Assembly (NCBI RefSeq): GCF_037892425.1
Contig: NZ_JBBKTT010000001.1
Span: forward strand, 682,001 to 746,000
Length of the DNA: 64,000 nt
Direction of reading: 5' to 3'
DNA from: Lacibacter sp. H375
GTDB lineage: Bacteria; Bacteroidota; Bacteroidia; Chitinophagales; Chitinophagaceae
The notes under the pieces were generated by a model that worked only from the letters and a program-made list of their open reading frames with translations, searched no databases and was not told the DNA's origin. Made by a program: the position numbers and the translations under genes. Of the stretch, positions 63,768 to 64,000 are shown piece after piece (the stretch's first letter is position 1; every line of letters begins with the position of its first letter).

Positions 63768-64000
63768 TTATAATGTTCGTTTCACTTCTTCTTCTTCAAA
63801 GGCAACAATGGTATCGCCTACGTTCAGATCTGCGAAATTTTTGATCGTTAAACCACATTCCATATTCGATGCTACTTCTTTCGCATCGTCTTTGAAACGT
63901 TTCAAGCTACCCAGTTCTGCAAAACCACCTTCTGTACGTGGGTATACCAATACACCATCACGGAACAAACGGATCTTCGCATCACGTTTCATTTTTCCTT
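63768..64000 (-). CDS. infB: Translation initiation factor IF-2, C-terminal part
   Basis: Only the last 77 or so codons are in the window; the gene continues past 64000. They are the end of IF-2 domain IV, which binds fMet-t[43 protein letters not shown] and [20 protein letters not shown]. The frame is open to the window edge, so the internal ATG at 63992 is not a start. The downstream neighbour is the surA-like gene. Confidence 0.92.
   Translation of the reverse strand, partial: GKMKRDAKIRLFRDGVLVYPRTEGGFAELGSLKRFKDDAKEVASNMECGLTIKNFADLNVGDTIVAFEEEEVKRTL

Noticed and set aside
1-64000. CRISPR array, defence system, prophage, insertion sequence, tRNA or rRNA
   Set aside because: No regularly spaced repeats, transposase, integrase, nuclease or toxin genes, and no cloverleaf-like RNA was seen in any gap.

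Overview
The window reads as ordinary chromosome of a member of the Bacteroidota, most likely a chitinophagacean (Chitinophagia). The support is a SusC/SusD pair, the type IX secretion accessory protein PorZ next to recO, lipoproteins with S-C or A-C lipoboxes, no obvious Shine-Dalgarno sequences, and many Bacteroidota-type -7 promoter boxes (TAnnTTTG) just upstream of genes. Genus cannot be fixed from sequence alone. No phage, insertion sequence, CRISPR array, rRNA, tRNA or defence system is visible. No stretch over 300 bases lacks a gene; the longest gap is 294 bases (50736-51029).

Layout. 0-5.7 kb: recO and porZ (minus), then a large RND/MMPL exporter (plus). 5.7-10.3 kb: an isolated SusC/SusD nutrient-uptake pair closed by a strong bidirectional terminator. 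10.4-17 kb (minus): a TlpA/DUF4369 lipoprotein after gatB, a two-PDZ periplasmic protein, and alaS. 17-19.3 kb (plus): a membrane-anchored M23 peptidase, a MerR regulator with an unusual start, and a secreted thioredoxin-fold protein. 19.3-26.3 kb (minus): MscS channel and GNAT acetyltransferase; lpxH with an unknown secreted partner; a gamma-glutamylcyclotransferase-like protein; LUD protein, ftsH and rsfS. 26.4-30.2 kb (plus): birA, an isocitrate dehydrogenase with NAD-type residues, and a thioredoxin/TPR protein. 30.2-33 kb (minus): a c-heme lipoprotein, a peroxiredoxin and a second M23 peptidase. 33-40 kb (plus): a tricorn-like protease, a DUF3667 zinc-ribbon membrane protein, a PhnD-like binding protein and a PLP decarboxylase. 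40-50.7 kb: a VWA protein, a YbjQ-like protein, GTP-type PEP carboxykinase, an acyltransferase, an M20 amidohydrolase, a one-domain asparaginase, and a two-component pair whose kinase has six PAS domains. 51-56.5 kb: two amidohydrolases with partly degenerate active sites, a small lipoprotein and SixA. 56.5-64 kb (minus): a PurF-type amidotransferase, a redox-stress cluster (FMN reductase, OsmC, two pirins, YceI, MarR), a SurA-like chaperone/PPIase and the 3' end of infB.

The most interesting signals are regulatory. Related palindromes occur before the marR gene and before the pirin gene that follows it, which suggests an autoregulated stress operon. Four genes have a perfect -7 box only 3-4 bases before the start codon, which would make their mRNAs leaderless. 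Others are a MerR gene with no ATG for its conserved N-terminus, a terminator-like hairpin whose arm overlaps the gatB promoter, and several unrelated degenerate intergenic repeat families. I found no clear new multi-gene system; the window is mostly housekeeping.
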